This document shows, piece after piece, positions 16,035 to 23,753 of a DNA stretch of 64,000 bases. A program made the translations under genes and the position numbers. Source of the DNA: Seongchinamella sediminis (GTDB taxonomy: Bacteria; Pseudomonadota; Gammaproteobacteria; Pseudomonadales; Halieaceae); the NCBI RefSeq assembly GCF_003457605.1, contig NZ_QRAN01000011.1, forward strand, positions 1 through 64,000, written 5' to 3'. Each line of letters starts with the position of its first letter. Positions within the stretch are counted from its first letter, which is position 1. Under the pieces are notes generated by a model. It was not told the origin of the DNA. It made no database searches and was given only the letters and a program-made list of their open reading frames with translations.

Positions 16035-16838
16035 ATGGAGCCGTTGTACAACATCTATTACGCAGGCGAAATACTGGCAGGCTACGGGCCGGATCAGGTA
16101 CGCAGCAGCCTGGGGGCGCTGTTCAAGGCGGGCGACGCCACCCTGGACAAGTTGTTCAGCGGTACGCCCCAGCTGGTGAAGCGCGAGTGCGACAGGGCCA
16201 CGGCCCTGAAGTACAAACAGGCGATGGAGAAAGTCGGTGCCAGACCGGTGATCAAGACGGCCAGTCCAGCCGCCGCAGCTGAGCCCGAAGCAGCGAAGCC
16301 GCAGACTGCCGCCGAGCGTATAGCGGCCCTGGCCGCCGCGCCCGACGTCGGCACCGCGCCGGCACCCGGGCCACAACCCACGGCCGTCCCGGCCGAGGCC
16401 GGGACGGACAGTTCCGGGCTCAACCTGAGCCCCGCCGGCACCGAGGTGCTGAGACCCGGGGAACGACCACAGGTGGTGGTGGCGGAAATCGATACCTCGG
16501 CGCTGGATATCGACCCGCCTGCCGACCGTCTGGCTGGCGCGGCACCACCGCCGCCCCCGGCGCCGGACACCAGCCACCTGAGCATGGGAGAGGTGGGCGA
16601 GGACATACCCACCCTGGCGTCCACCGCCGAGCCGCTGTCGCCCAATACCGACGCCCTGGTCCTGGCCCCGGAGGGCACCGATTTTTCTGACTGCGCCAGG
16701 CCCGAGGCGGCGCCGCCCGAACTCGACCTGTCGGCGCTTGCAGTATCCCCCCCGGGTACCGATGTGCTGGATGAGGAACAGCGCAAACTCGCCAGTCCAC
16801 CGCCGCCCGACACCGCCCACATCACCCTGGAGCACTGA
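16035..16838 (+). CDS. Hypothetical protein: small N-terminal domain plus Pro/Ala-rich repeat region
   Basis: Residues 1-75 form a compact domain (YNIYYAGEILAGYGPDQV, then LFKAGD, LFSG, KRECDRATALKYKQAMEKVGA). It resembles a short domain found at the N-terminus of various gammaproteobacterial proteins; I know of no assigned function. Residues 80-267 are Pro/Ala/Asp/Glu rich and probably disordered. They contain a degenerate duplication: LNLSPAGTEVLRPGE...PPPPPAPDTSHL near 135-185, and LAVSPPGTDVLDEEQ...PPPPDTAHI at the C-terminus. There is no signal peptide, so it is likely cytoplasmic. It is convergent with the histidine kinase gene ten bases away. Confidence 0.65.
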   Translation: MEPLYNIYYAGEILAGYGPDQVRSSLGALFKAGDATLDKLFSGTPQLVKRECDRATALKYKQAMEKVGARPVIKTASPAAAAEPEAAKPQTAAERIAALAAAPDVGTAPAPGPQPTAVPAEAGTDSSGLNLSPAGTEVLRPGERPQVVVAEIDTSALDIDPPADRLAGAAPPPPPAPDTSHLSMGEVGEDIPTLASTAEPLSPNTDALVLAPEGTDFSDCARPEAAPPELDLSALAVSPPGTDVLDEEQRKLASPPPPDTAHITLEH

Positions 16839-16848
16839 TAGCCGGCAC

Positions 16849-18219
16849 TCACGGCAGACTGATCAGCACGCGCAGTCCGGGGTTGTTATCCTGCAAATCC
16901 ACATTGCCGCCATGATAGTGGGCAATGGCCTGTGCCATGCTCAGGCCGAGACCGTGCCCCGGTTGCGATGAACGGCTGGGTTCGACCCGGTAAAACCGCC
17001 GGAAGACGTCGCGCCAGTGCTCGGCTGAAATTCCGGGACCGCTATCAGCAATAGTCACCTGGTGAGCGGTTTCACCGTCGCCGCTGCTTGCCCTCAGCGC
17101 GACCGTGACCGCCCCCCCGGACGGGGTATACTTGATCGCATTGTCCAGCACATTGGCGAACAGCTGGAACAGCAGGTCCGCTTCCCCGCGACAGGGCGCG
17201 GTCGACGGGCTGGCCAGCTGCAGCGCCACCCCGTTCTCCTGTGCCACTGGCTCATAGAGTTCGACCACGTCCTCCAGTAACTGCCCCAGGTCGACCTCGC
17301 CAGACCCGCTGTAGCGGTTGCCCGATTCGAGGGTGGATATCCGCAGTACCGCATTGAAGGAGGTCAGCAGGCTGTCGCAGTCGGCAATCAGCTGCTCAAC
17401 GTCCCCGCGCCGCTCCCTGGGCAAATCCTGCTGTAACTGGCTCAGCTGGTTGCGCATGCGGCTCAGCGGGGTTCGCAGGTCGTGGGCAACGTTGTCGGAC
17501 ACGCTGCGCACGCCCTGCATTAGCGATTCGGTCTGGTCCAGCAGGGTATTCAGTATCTGCGCCAGTTCCCTCAGCTGGCCCTTCTCAGCGGCCGCATCCA
17601 GGCGCTGGGAGGGATCACCGCGGACGATTCGCGACATTTCCCGGCCCAGCCATTCCACCCGCTGCAGGGTCCTGGCCGCGGCGAAATAGCCGCCGACCAG
17701 GCCCAGCACAATGGTAACAACCATGGTCCGGACCAGCGTTGCCAGGACCAGCTGGCCCTGGTAGACCGCCTGCTCGAAACTGCGGGCGACAATGGCCCGA
17801 TAAGCATCCCCGAGCTGCTGTTCCCGGGCAATGAAATCCACTTCCACCGACTCGCCCCACTCCAGCAGCGCCAGCTCGAAACCCAGCCAGCCGCGCTCAA
17901 ATTCCCGGTAGGCGGTATTCGCCGGCAGATCCCCGGCAACTTTTTCCCCCGCCCGGTCGCTGACCAGGTAGTGGAAACGATCCAGCAGCTGGGTGGTCCG
18001 CTGCTCGCTGATGTACTGGCGCAGCCCGGCGAGGCCCTGGCCACGGTAAATCATCTCCAGGGCCTGTTGTTCCTCGACGATAGTAGCGGACAACTGGCGG
18101 AAGTAGTTGTAGCTGAATAACAGGTAGAGCCCGGCCATTACTAGGAATACCGTGGCGCTGAGCACCAGCAGGTACTTGGCGATGTAGCGAAAGGTGAGGC
18201 TGCTCAGAACCTCGCGCAT
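16849..18219 (-). CDS. Two-component sensor histidine kinase
   Basis: This 456-residue kinase has TM segments at about 14-36 and 158-181, flanking a periplasmic sensor of about 120 residues. A HAMP linker follows (ARTLQRVEWLGREMSRI), then the HisKA box NVAHDLRTPLSRM with phosphorylated His246. The HATPase domain shows N box NVLDNAIKYTPSGG, G1 DSGPGI and G2 GHGLGLSM. It is coupled to the upstream response regulator by a TGATG overlap. The signal is not predictable; the architecture resembles PhoQ/QseC-type envelope sensors. Confidence 0.92.
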   Translation of the reverse strand: MREVLSSLTFRYIAKYLLVLSATVFLVMAGLYLLFSYNYFRQLSATIVEEQQALEMIYRGQGLAGLRQYISEQRTTQLLDRFHYLVSDRAGEKVAGDLPANTAYREFERGWLGFELALLEWGESVEVDFIAREQQLGDAYRAIVARSFEQAVYQGQLVLATLVRTMVVTIVLGLVGGYFAAARTLQRVEWLGREMSRIVRGDPSQRLDAAAEKGQLRELAQILNTLLDQTESLMQGVRSVSDNVAHDLRTPLSRMRNQLSQLQQDLPRERRGDVEQLIADCDSLLTSFNAVLRISTLESGNRYSGSGEVDLGQLLEDVVELYEPVAQENGVALQLASPSTAPCRGEADLLFQLFANVLDNAIKYTPSGGAVTVALRASSGDGETAHQVTIADSGPGISAEHWRDVFRRFYRVEPSRSSQPGHGLGLSMAQAIAHYHGGNVDLQDNNPGLRVLISLP

Positions 18220-18902
18220 CAGTCGGCTTCCGGGCCCAGGCGGTAACCGGCCCCGCGCACGGTCAGCAGCAGGGAGACTTCGAAATCCCGGTCGATTTTC
18301 TGCCGCAGGCGGGATACATGGACATCAATGACATTGGTCTGCGGGTCGAAGTTATAGCCCCAGACATGCTCCAGCAGCATGGCCCGGGTTACCACCTGGC
18401 CGGCATGACGCATGAGGTATTCCAGTAATTTGTACTCCCGTGGCTGCAGGGGGACAGGCTGCCCCTGGCGGGACACCTCCTGGCGCAGCAGGTCCATCAC
18501 CAGGTCGCCAACCTGCAGCCGGGTGCTGCCGTCGCCACTGGCCGTGGCGCGCCGTGACAATACCTGCAGCCGGGCCAGCAATTCGTCCATGGCAAAGGGT
18601 TTTACCAGGTAGTCATCGGCGCCGCTGCGCAGGCCCTGGACCCTGTCGTCCACCTCACCGAGGGCGCTGAGCACCAGCGCCGGGGTCTCGTTGCCGGTCT
18701 CCCTGAGGTCCTGGATAAGACTGAGGCCGTCCCGTGACGGCAGCATGCGGTCCACGACCCAGACATCGAAAGCCTGGTCCCGGGCGGTATCGAAGGCCTG
18801 GTCACCATCGGCACAGTGGGTGCAGTCGACGCCGGCGCGCGCCAGCTCGCTGCGGATAAACCGGGCAACCGCCTGGTCGTCTTCTACTAGCAGTACGTTC
18901 AT
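18219..18902 (-). CDS. OmpR/PhoB-family response regulator
   Basis: The start at 18902 (MNVLLVEDDQ) gives 227 residues. The receiver domain has acidic residues ED at 8-9, phospho-acceptor Asp51 in VVDRMLP, and the conserved Lys in LVKPFAM. The winged-helix DNA-binding domain follows, with LQPREYKLLEYLMRHAG and VIDVHVSRLRQKID. It pairs with the overlapping kinase. The upstream gap to the RDD gene contains the likely promoter; no direct-repeat operator is obvious. An extended frame starting at 18953 lacks support. Confidence 0.93.
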   Translation of the reverse strand: MNVLLVEDDQAVARFIRSELARAGVDCTHCADGDQAFDTARDQAFDVWVVDRMLPSRDGLSLIQDLRETGNETPALVLSALGEVDDRVQGLRSGADDYLVKPFAMDELLARLQVLSRRATASGDGSTRLQVGDLVMDLLRQEVSRQGQPVPLQPREYKLLEYLMRHAGQVVTRAMLLEHVWGYNFDPQTNVIDVHVSRLRQKIDRDFEVSLLLTVRGAGYRLGPEAD

Positions 18903-19024
18903 AAGGGCTTCCGTATCTGGGCGCAATGTAGCATGCGGGCAGGTGCCAACCAATGCATCCGGAGGCCGACGGCAGTATCATTACCAATCCTTAATACAGC
19001 CCGACAGTGATAGACTCGCCGCCC

Positions 19025-19480
19025 ATGGAAAACAGCCAGCTGAAACATCCCTCCCTACTGCGCCACCTGATTTCGATGGTCTACGACGGCCTGCTGGTGA
19101 TCGCCCTGGTATTCGTGGTCAACGGCATTGCCCTGGCGCTGGTGGTACAGCTCAGCGGCGGTGAACGGGAAGTGCTCAACCCGCACCTGGGGCAAGTGCT
19201 GATCGCCCTGTCCCTGGTCGGCTTCTACAGCGCATTCTGGCTCAAGAGCGGCCAGACCCTGGGCATGCAGGCCTGGCGGATCAAGCTGGTCAGCATTGAC
19301 GGGACCAAACCGCGCTGGTCGCAGGCCCTGTTACGCTGCGCCGGTGCCGCGCTCTCCGCGGGCTGCCTTGGGCTGGGCTACCTGTGGCGCCTGGTCGACC
19401 GCAACCAGCGCTACTGGCACGATTACCTGTCCGGTACCGAACTGTTACTACTGCCCAGGGCGAGCCGCGGCAAGGACTGA
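19025..19480 (+). CDS. RDD family membrane protein
   Basis: The 151-residue protein has the RDD pattern: LLRHLISMVYDGLLV with conserved Arg/Asp in the first TM segment, a second TM around residues 55-75, KSGQTLGMQAWRIKLV, then a final TM and an RYWHDYLS motif. Function is unknown; some members influence ion homeostasis. The ATG at 19025 is chosen; an in-frame GTG at 19007 would add six residues, and neither has a good ribosome binding site. Its stop directly abuts the stop of lptG on the other strand. Confidence 0.8.
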   Translation: MENSQLKHPSLLRHLISMVYDGLLVIALVFVVNGIALALVVQLSGGEREVLNPHLGQVLIALSLVGFYSAFWLKSGQTLGMQAWRIKLVSIDGTKPRWSQALLRCAGAALSAGCLGLGYLWRLVDRNQRYWHDYLSGTELLLLPRASRGKD

Positions 19481-20542
19481 TCAGCGCGCCCTGGCCAGCA
19501 GTAGCAGCCCTGCCAGCACACACAGCAGTACCGGCACCAGGGCGGCGTAAATCGGCGCGAAACCGAATACCAGGCTGGCCGGGCCGAGGAGGTCCTGGCT
19601 GGTCCTGAATACGATGCCGACAATCACCCCGGCGAAAATGCGAAAGCCCATGGTGCCCTCGCGCAGGGGGCCAAAGATAAATGAAATCGCCACCAGTACC
19701 AGTGCCCCGATGGCTACCGGCTGCAGGATCTTGCGCCACAGGGCCAGCTGGTAATCGTCCGAATCCAGGCCCTGGGACTGCAGGTAACGGCTGTAGCGAT
19801 ACAGGTCGCTGATCGGCAGGTACTCCGGTTCCACCGCCATAACCGTCAGCAGTTCCGGCGTTATGCCGGTGTCCCAGCGCATGCTCTGGTGAGTCTCGCG
19901 GGTCGCCTGCCAGCTGCTGAGCCGGGTCATGACGACCTCCTCCATGGTCCAGTAGTCGCCCTCGAAGGTCGCGCGCCGGGCGCGCAGCGCGTATTCCATG
20001 ACCAGGTCCTGGTCGAACTCGAGCATGGTGATGCCGTGGACGACGCCGTCGGCTTCCAGGGCATTGAAGTGGAGAAAGGTATTGCCCTCGCGATTCCAGA
20101 TACCATGGCGGCCGCCAAAACTCTCCCCGGGGTTCTGCGCCATGGCCCGGTTGGTCTCCGCCAATTGCTCGGTGCGCGGGGCAACCAGCTCGCCCAGGGC
20201 AAATCCCAGTACGGCGATCAGCAGTGCCGGTTTCATGGCGATCCAGACCAGCCGGCCAATGGACACTCCCGCCGCGCGCATCACCACCAGCTCACTGGAA
20301 GTGGCCAGTTGACCCAGCCCCAGCATGCAGCCAATCAGCGCGGCGAAGGGAACAAATTCGTACAGCCTGCCGGGCAGCGTCAGCAGGATATACATCCCCA
20401 CCCGGGCAAAGGTATAGCTCTCGGAAATATCATCAGCCTCATCGATGAAGGCGGCAATGGCATCCAGCCCGACGATAATCGCCAGCACCAGCAAAATGGC
20501 CGCAAATACGGTCCAGCCTATGTGCCGATCAAGCTTTCGCAT
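19481..20542 (-). CDS. lptG: LPS export permease LptG
   Basis: The 353-residue protein starts MRKLDRHIGWTVFAA and has the six-TM plus large periplasmic beta-jellyroll layout of LptG. TM pairs lie at the N-terminus (about 10-115) and C-terminus (about 265-350). The coupling segment SSELVVMRAAGVS near 78-90 contacts the LptB ATPase. With LptF it forms the ABC permease that lifts lipopolysaccharide out of the inner membrane. It overlaps lptF by 14 bases, implying translational coupling. Confidence 0.95.
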   Translation of the reverse strand: MRKLDRHIGWTVFAAILLVLAIIVGLDAIAAFIDEADDISESYTFARVGMYILLTLPGRLYEFVPFAALIGCMLGLGQLATSSELVVMRAAGVSIGRLVWIAMKPALLIAVLGFALGELVAPRTEQLAETNRAMAQNPGESFGGRHGIWNREGNTFLHFNALEADGVVHGITMLEFDQDLVMEYALRARRATFEGDYWTMEEVVMTRLSSWQATRETHQSMRWDTGITPELLTVMAVEPEYLPISDLYRYSRYLQSQGLDSDDYQLALWRKILQPVAIGALVLVAISFIFGPLREGTMGFRIFAGVIVGIVFRTSQDLLGPASLVFGFAPIYAALVPVLLCVLAGLLLLARAR

Positions 20543-21638
20543 TGAGGTACCTCCGGTGCCTGATCCGGCTGCGCCAGGAGGGCCCAAACAGCATCGCCAG
20601 GGCGAGCGCCAGGAACAGCAGGTGCACCCCCCAGATATGCAGCGGACCGCCGTCACCGGAGCCGATCGCCGAGCGGCCATTGGCAAGCAGGGTCAGGTAG
20701 CCCAGGTACAGCAAAAAAGCCGGGGCCATCTTGATATAGCGGCCGCGCCGGTGGTCGGTGCGGCTCATGCACATGGCGATGATTGCCACGATGGGCACCA
20801 TGACCGGAATCGACAGCCGCCAGTGCAGGGCGGCGATGTCCTCCAGCTGGTCAGAGGCCAGCAGCTGCCGGGTGGCGCGACCATCTACCGGGTCGGCGGT
20901 GCGAATGCCCCCCTCCGGTTCCGGAATCAATTCGCCGAACTGTTCGAACTGCAGCACCTGGTAATCCAGCTCGCCGGGATAACCCTCGTAACGCAGCCCC
21001 TGGCGCAGTTCCAGGTAACGCGCACCGGACTCGGGGTCAAACTTGAGTTCGCCCTCATCAGCGATGGTCAGCAGCATGGTCAGCTCACCGTCATCCTCGC
21101 GCCGCGCCTGGGACAGAAATACCGAACGCATGATTCCCTCACCGGTGACCGACTGGGCATAACTGACAATATCGGAACTGCGCCGGGTCTGGAAACGCCC
21201 GGCCGCCATGGCATTGAGGCCCTGGGTTGACTCGGGGGCGTTGAGCAGCACCTCGGAACGGGCCGCCCCCAGGGGGGACACCAGCAGGCTCAGGGCGCCG
21301 ACGACCAGGGTAACCAGCAGCGCCGGCACCAGGGTGCAGGCGGCAAGCCGTTGCGGGCTCATGCCGGTGGCGGTGAGGATCACCATCTCGCTCTCGACAT
21401 AGAGCCGGCCATAGGACATCAGGATGCCGATAAACAGGCCCAGCGGCAGGATCAGCTCGAGGAATCCGGGCAGGCGGTAAAACAGCACGGGTAGCAGAAT
21501 GTCCGCCGCCAGGTCACCCACCGCCGCCTCGGCCAGGTATTTCACGAAGCGGCCACTGATAATGATCACCAGCAGGACAAAACTCACGGCGACCATGTGC
21601 AAAAGCACGTCCATTGCCAGATATCGAAGTATTTTCAT
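20529..21638 (-). CDS. lptF: LPS export permease LptF
   Basis: The 369-residue product begins MKILRYLAMDVLLHM. It shows the LptF features: N-terminal TM helices (about 12-115), the LptB-coupling motif ESEMVILTATGMSPQRL (about 82-98), a periplasmic jellyroll, and C-terminal TM helices after about 270. It is the first gene of the lptFG operon and diverges from pepA with a 92-bp shared promoter region, the usual gammaproteobacterial arrangement. A frame extension to 21698 would overlap the pepA promoter and is not supported. Confidence 0.95.
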   Translation of the reverse strand: MKILRYLAMDVLLHMVAVSFVLLVIIISGRFVKYLAEAAVGDLAADILLPVLFYRLPGFLELILPLGLFIGILMSYGRLYVESEMVILTATGMSPQRLAACTLVPALLVTLVVGALSLLVSPLGAARSEVLLNAPESTQGLNAMAAGRFQTRRSSDIVSYAQSVTGEGIMRSVFLSQARREDDGELTMLLTIADEGELKFDPESGARYLELRQGLRYEGYPGELDYQVLQFEQFGELIPEPEGGIRTADPVDGRATRQLLASDQLEDIAALHWRLSIPVMVPIVAIIAMCMSRTDHRRGRYIKMAPAFLLYLGYLTLLANGRSAIGSGDGGPLHIWGVHLLFLALALAMLFGPSWRSRIRHRRYLNAKA

Positions 21639-21730
21639 GCCTTGCCCGGGTAGAAATAGGCCCATACTGGTTGGGTTTGCGAGCCCGCCATCATACACTA
21701 GGGGCTGCCAAACCAGCGAGGTTAATAAGC

Positions 21731-23218
21731 ATGACTGCGATCAAATTCACTGCGCGCACCGTCAGCGACGCAAGCACCGCCACCAGCCAGTGCGCGGTTG
21801 TCCCCCTGTTCCGCAACAGCAAGCTCAGCGGCGCGGCCGCGGCCCTGAACAAGGCCTCAGGGGGCGCTATCAAGGCGGCACTGGAACTGGGCGATTTCAC
21901 CGGCAAGAGCGGGCAGAGCTGCCTGCTGCCGGGCACGGCAAAGTCCAAACGGCTGCTGCTGATTGGCTGCGGAGAGCGGAAAAAATTTGACCGCGCCGCC
22001 GCCAGGGAGTTTGCCCGGCACACCTACAAGGCTCTTAACGACACCACCGCCCGGGACGCATTGCTGCACCTGGAGGAACTAGAGGTAGATGGCGCCGATG
22101 CTGAATGGCTGCTGGAAATGCTGGCTCGCAGCCTGGAAAGCAGCAGCTACCGCTACACCGAGACTGTTGCCAAGCCCAAACCCGCACTGAAACTCGCCCG
22201 TGTGGTTGTCAGCTCCAGCGCCGGCAAGGCCAGCGCCCAGCGGGCACTCGACCAGGGTGCCGCCACCGCCTGCGGCGTCAACACCGCACGCAACCTGGCC
22301 AACCTGCCCGGCAATGTGTGCACCCCGAGCTACCTGGCGGCACAGGCACGCAAGCTGGGCCGGGGCAACAGCAAGCTCAGCATCCAGGTGCTGGAAGAGA
22401 AAAAAATGCGCGAACTCGGCATGGGCTCCCTGCTCTCGGTCACTGCCGGCACCGAGCAGCCCGCCAAGCTTATCGTCATGAATTACCAGGGCGGTAAAAA
22501 GAGCGACAAACCATACGTGCTGGTGGGTAAAGGCATTACCTTCGACAGCGGCGGTATCTCACTCAAGCCCGGCGCCAAAATGGACGAGATGAAGTTCGAT
22601 ATGGGCGGCGCCGCCAGTGTGTTCGGCACCATGGACGCGGTCACCCGGATGGAACTGCCACTGAACGTAATTGCCGTGGTGGCAGCAGCGGAAAACATGC
22701 CCAGCGGCAGCGCCACCAAGCCCGGGGACGTGGTTACCAGCATGTCCGGCAAAACCATCGAGGTTCTCAACACCGATGCCGAGGGTCGCCTGGTACTGTG
22801 CGACGCCCTGACCTACGTCGAGCGCTTCAAACCCGCCGCGGTAATCGACATCGCCACCCTCACCGGTGCCTGCGTGGTGGCGCTTGGCTCCCACGCAACG
22901 GGTCTGTACGCCAACAAGGACGAACTGGCGCAACAGCTGCTGGCCGCCGGCACGGAAACCCATGACCGGGCCTGGCACATGCCCCTGTGGGATGACTACA
23001 GCAAGCAGCTGAAAAGCGACTTCGCCGATCTCGCCAACCTCGGCGGGCCCGGCGGCGGCAGCGTTACTGCCGCCTGTTTCCTCGCCGAGTTCGCCGGCGC
23101 CTATGACTGGGCGCACCTGGATATCGCCGGCACCGCCTGGGACAGTACGCCCAAGGGCGCCACCGGACGCCCGGTCAGCCTGCTCACCCGCTACCTGCTG
23201 GACCGGGCCGGCGCGTGA
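21731..23218 (+). CDS. pepA: Leucyl aminopeptidase (PepA, M17)
   Basis: This 495-residue di-zinc aminopeptidase has an N-terminal macro-like domain (1-170) and a catalytic M17 domain. Metal and catalytic motifs are VGKGITFDSGGISLKP and the signature NTDAEGRL at about 347-354, with Lys and Arg at the expected positions. PepA degrades peptides and in some bacteria binds DNA as a recombination accessory factor. The start ATG at 21731 is 92 bases from lptF, and holC overlaps its stop. Confidence 0.95.
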   Translation: MTAIKFTARTVSDASTATSQCAVVPLFRNSKLSGAAAALNKASGGAIKAALELGDFTGKSGQSCLLPGTAKSKRLLLIGCGERKKFDRAAAREFARHTYKALNDTTARDALLHLEELEVDGADAEWLLEMLARSLESSSYRYTETVAKPKPALKLARVVVSSSAGKASAQRALDQGAATACGVNTARNLANLPGNVCTPSYLAAQARKLGRGNSKLSIQVLEEKKMRELGMGSLLSVTAGTEQPAKLIVMNYQGGKKSDKPYVLVGKGITFDSGGISLKPGAKMDEMKFDMGGAASVFGTMDAVTRMELPLNVIAVVAAAENMPSGSATKPGDVVTSMSGKTIEVLNTDAEGRLVLCDALTYVERFKPAAVIDIATLTGACVVALGSHATGLYANKDELAQQLLAAGTETHDRAWHMPLWDDYSKQLKSDFADLANLGGPGGGSVTAACFLAEFAGAYDWAHLDIAGTAWDSTPKGATGRPVSLLTRYLLDRAGA

Positions 23219-23634
23219 CCCGGGTCGGCTTTTACGTGGTCCAGGCCGCCGCTGCAGGCCAGCGCCTGCAGGTGGCGGCGAGACTGGCGGACAAGGCCTA
23301 CCGGCAGGGCAACAACATCTACATCAATGCCGCCGACAAGCAGCAGGCGCAGGCGCTGGATGAATTGCTGTGGAGTTTCCGCCCCCACAGTTTCCTGCCC
23401 CACGCCCTGGCCGGCGAGCCCCAGGCGGAACAGATTGCCATCGGCTGGGGCCAGGATCCCGGCCGTCACTCCGACCTGCTGATCAACCTACAGCTGGAAA
23501 TTCCCGCATTTTTCTCCCGTTTCGCCCGGGTTGCCGAAGTGGTCACCCAGGACGAAACCAGCCTGGCAGCCCTGCGAAACTCCTGGCGCTTTTACAAGGA
23601 ACGGGGCTATCACCTGGAGAAGCACGACCTCTAG
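23215..23634 (+). CDS. holC: DNA polymerase III chi subunit HolC
   Basis: The 139-residue protein matches HolC: RVGFYVVQ at the start, AARLADKAYRQGNNIYI, LLWSFRPHSFLPHALAG, and the C-terminal WRFYKERGYHLEKHDL that contacts other clamp-loader subunits. Chi links the clamp loader (via psi) to single-strand binding protein. Translation starts at a GTG whose GTGA overlaps the pepA stop, so expression is coupled to pepA. The pepA-holC-valS order is the conserved one. Confidence 0.92.
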   Translation: MTRVGFYVVQAAAAGQRLQVAARLADKAYRQGNNIYINAADKQQAQALDELLWSFRPHSFLPHALAGEPQAEQIAIGWGQDPGRHSDLLINLQLEIPAFFSRFARVAEVVTQDETSLAALRNSWRFYKERGYHLEKHDL

Positions 23635-23639
23635 CGCCC

Positions 23640-23680
23640 GTTCACGCGAGACGGGCCGGCCCTGGCCAGCCCGCGTGAAC
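23640..23680. repeat. Long hairpin between holC and valS
   Basis: GTTCACGCG (23640-23648) and CGCGTGAAC (23672-23680) pair perfectly over nine bases. The interior contains the self-complementary GGGCCGGCCC. There is no T-tract, so it is either a Rho-assisted or structural terminator for holC or a REP-type element upstream of the valS promoter. Confidence 0.4.
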
Positions 23681-23712
23681 ACCGGCTCCTACCCAGGGTT
23701 GGGTGCTTGCCG

Positions 23713-23718
23713 TATAAT
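23713..23718 (+). promoter_or_regulatory. valS promoter -10 box
   Basis: A perfect TATAAT at 23713-23718 lies 36 bases before the valS ATG, within TTGCCGTATAAT. The same TTGCCGTATAAT string precedes bolA on the minus strand. No strong -35 box is present at the expected distance. Confidence 0.45.
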
Positions 23719-23753
23719 CGCGCCCCCAAGACGATAGCCGGATTCAGCAAGTG

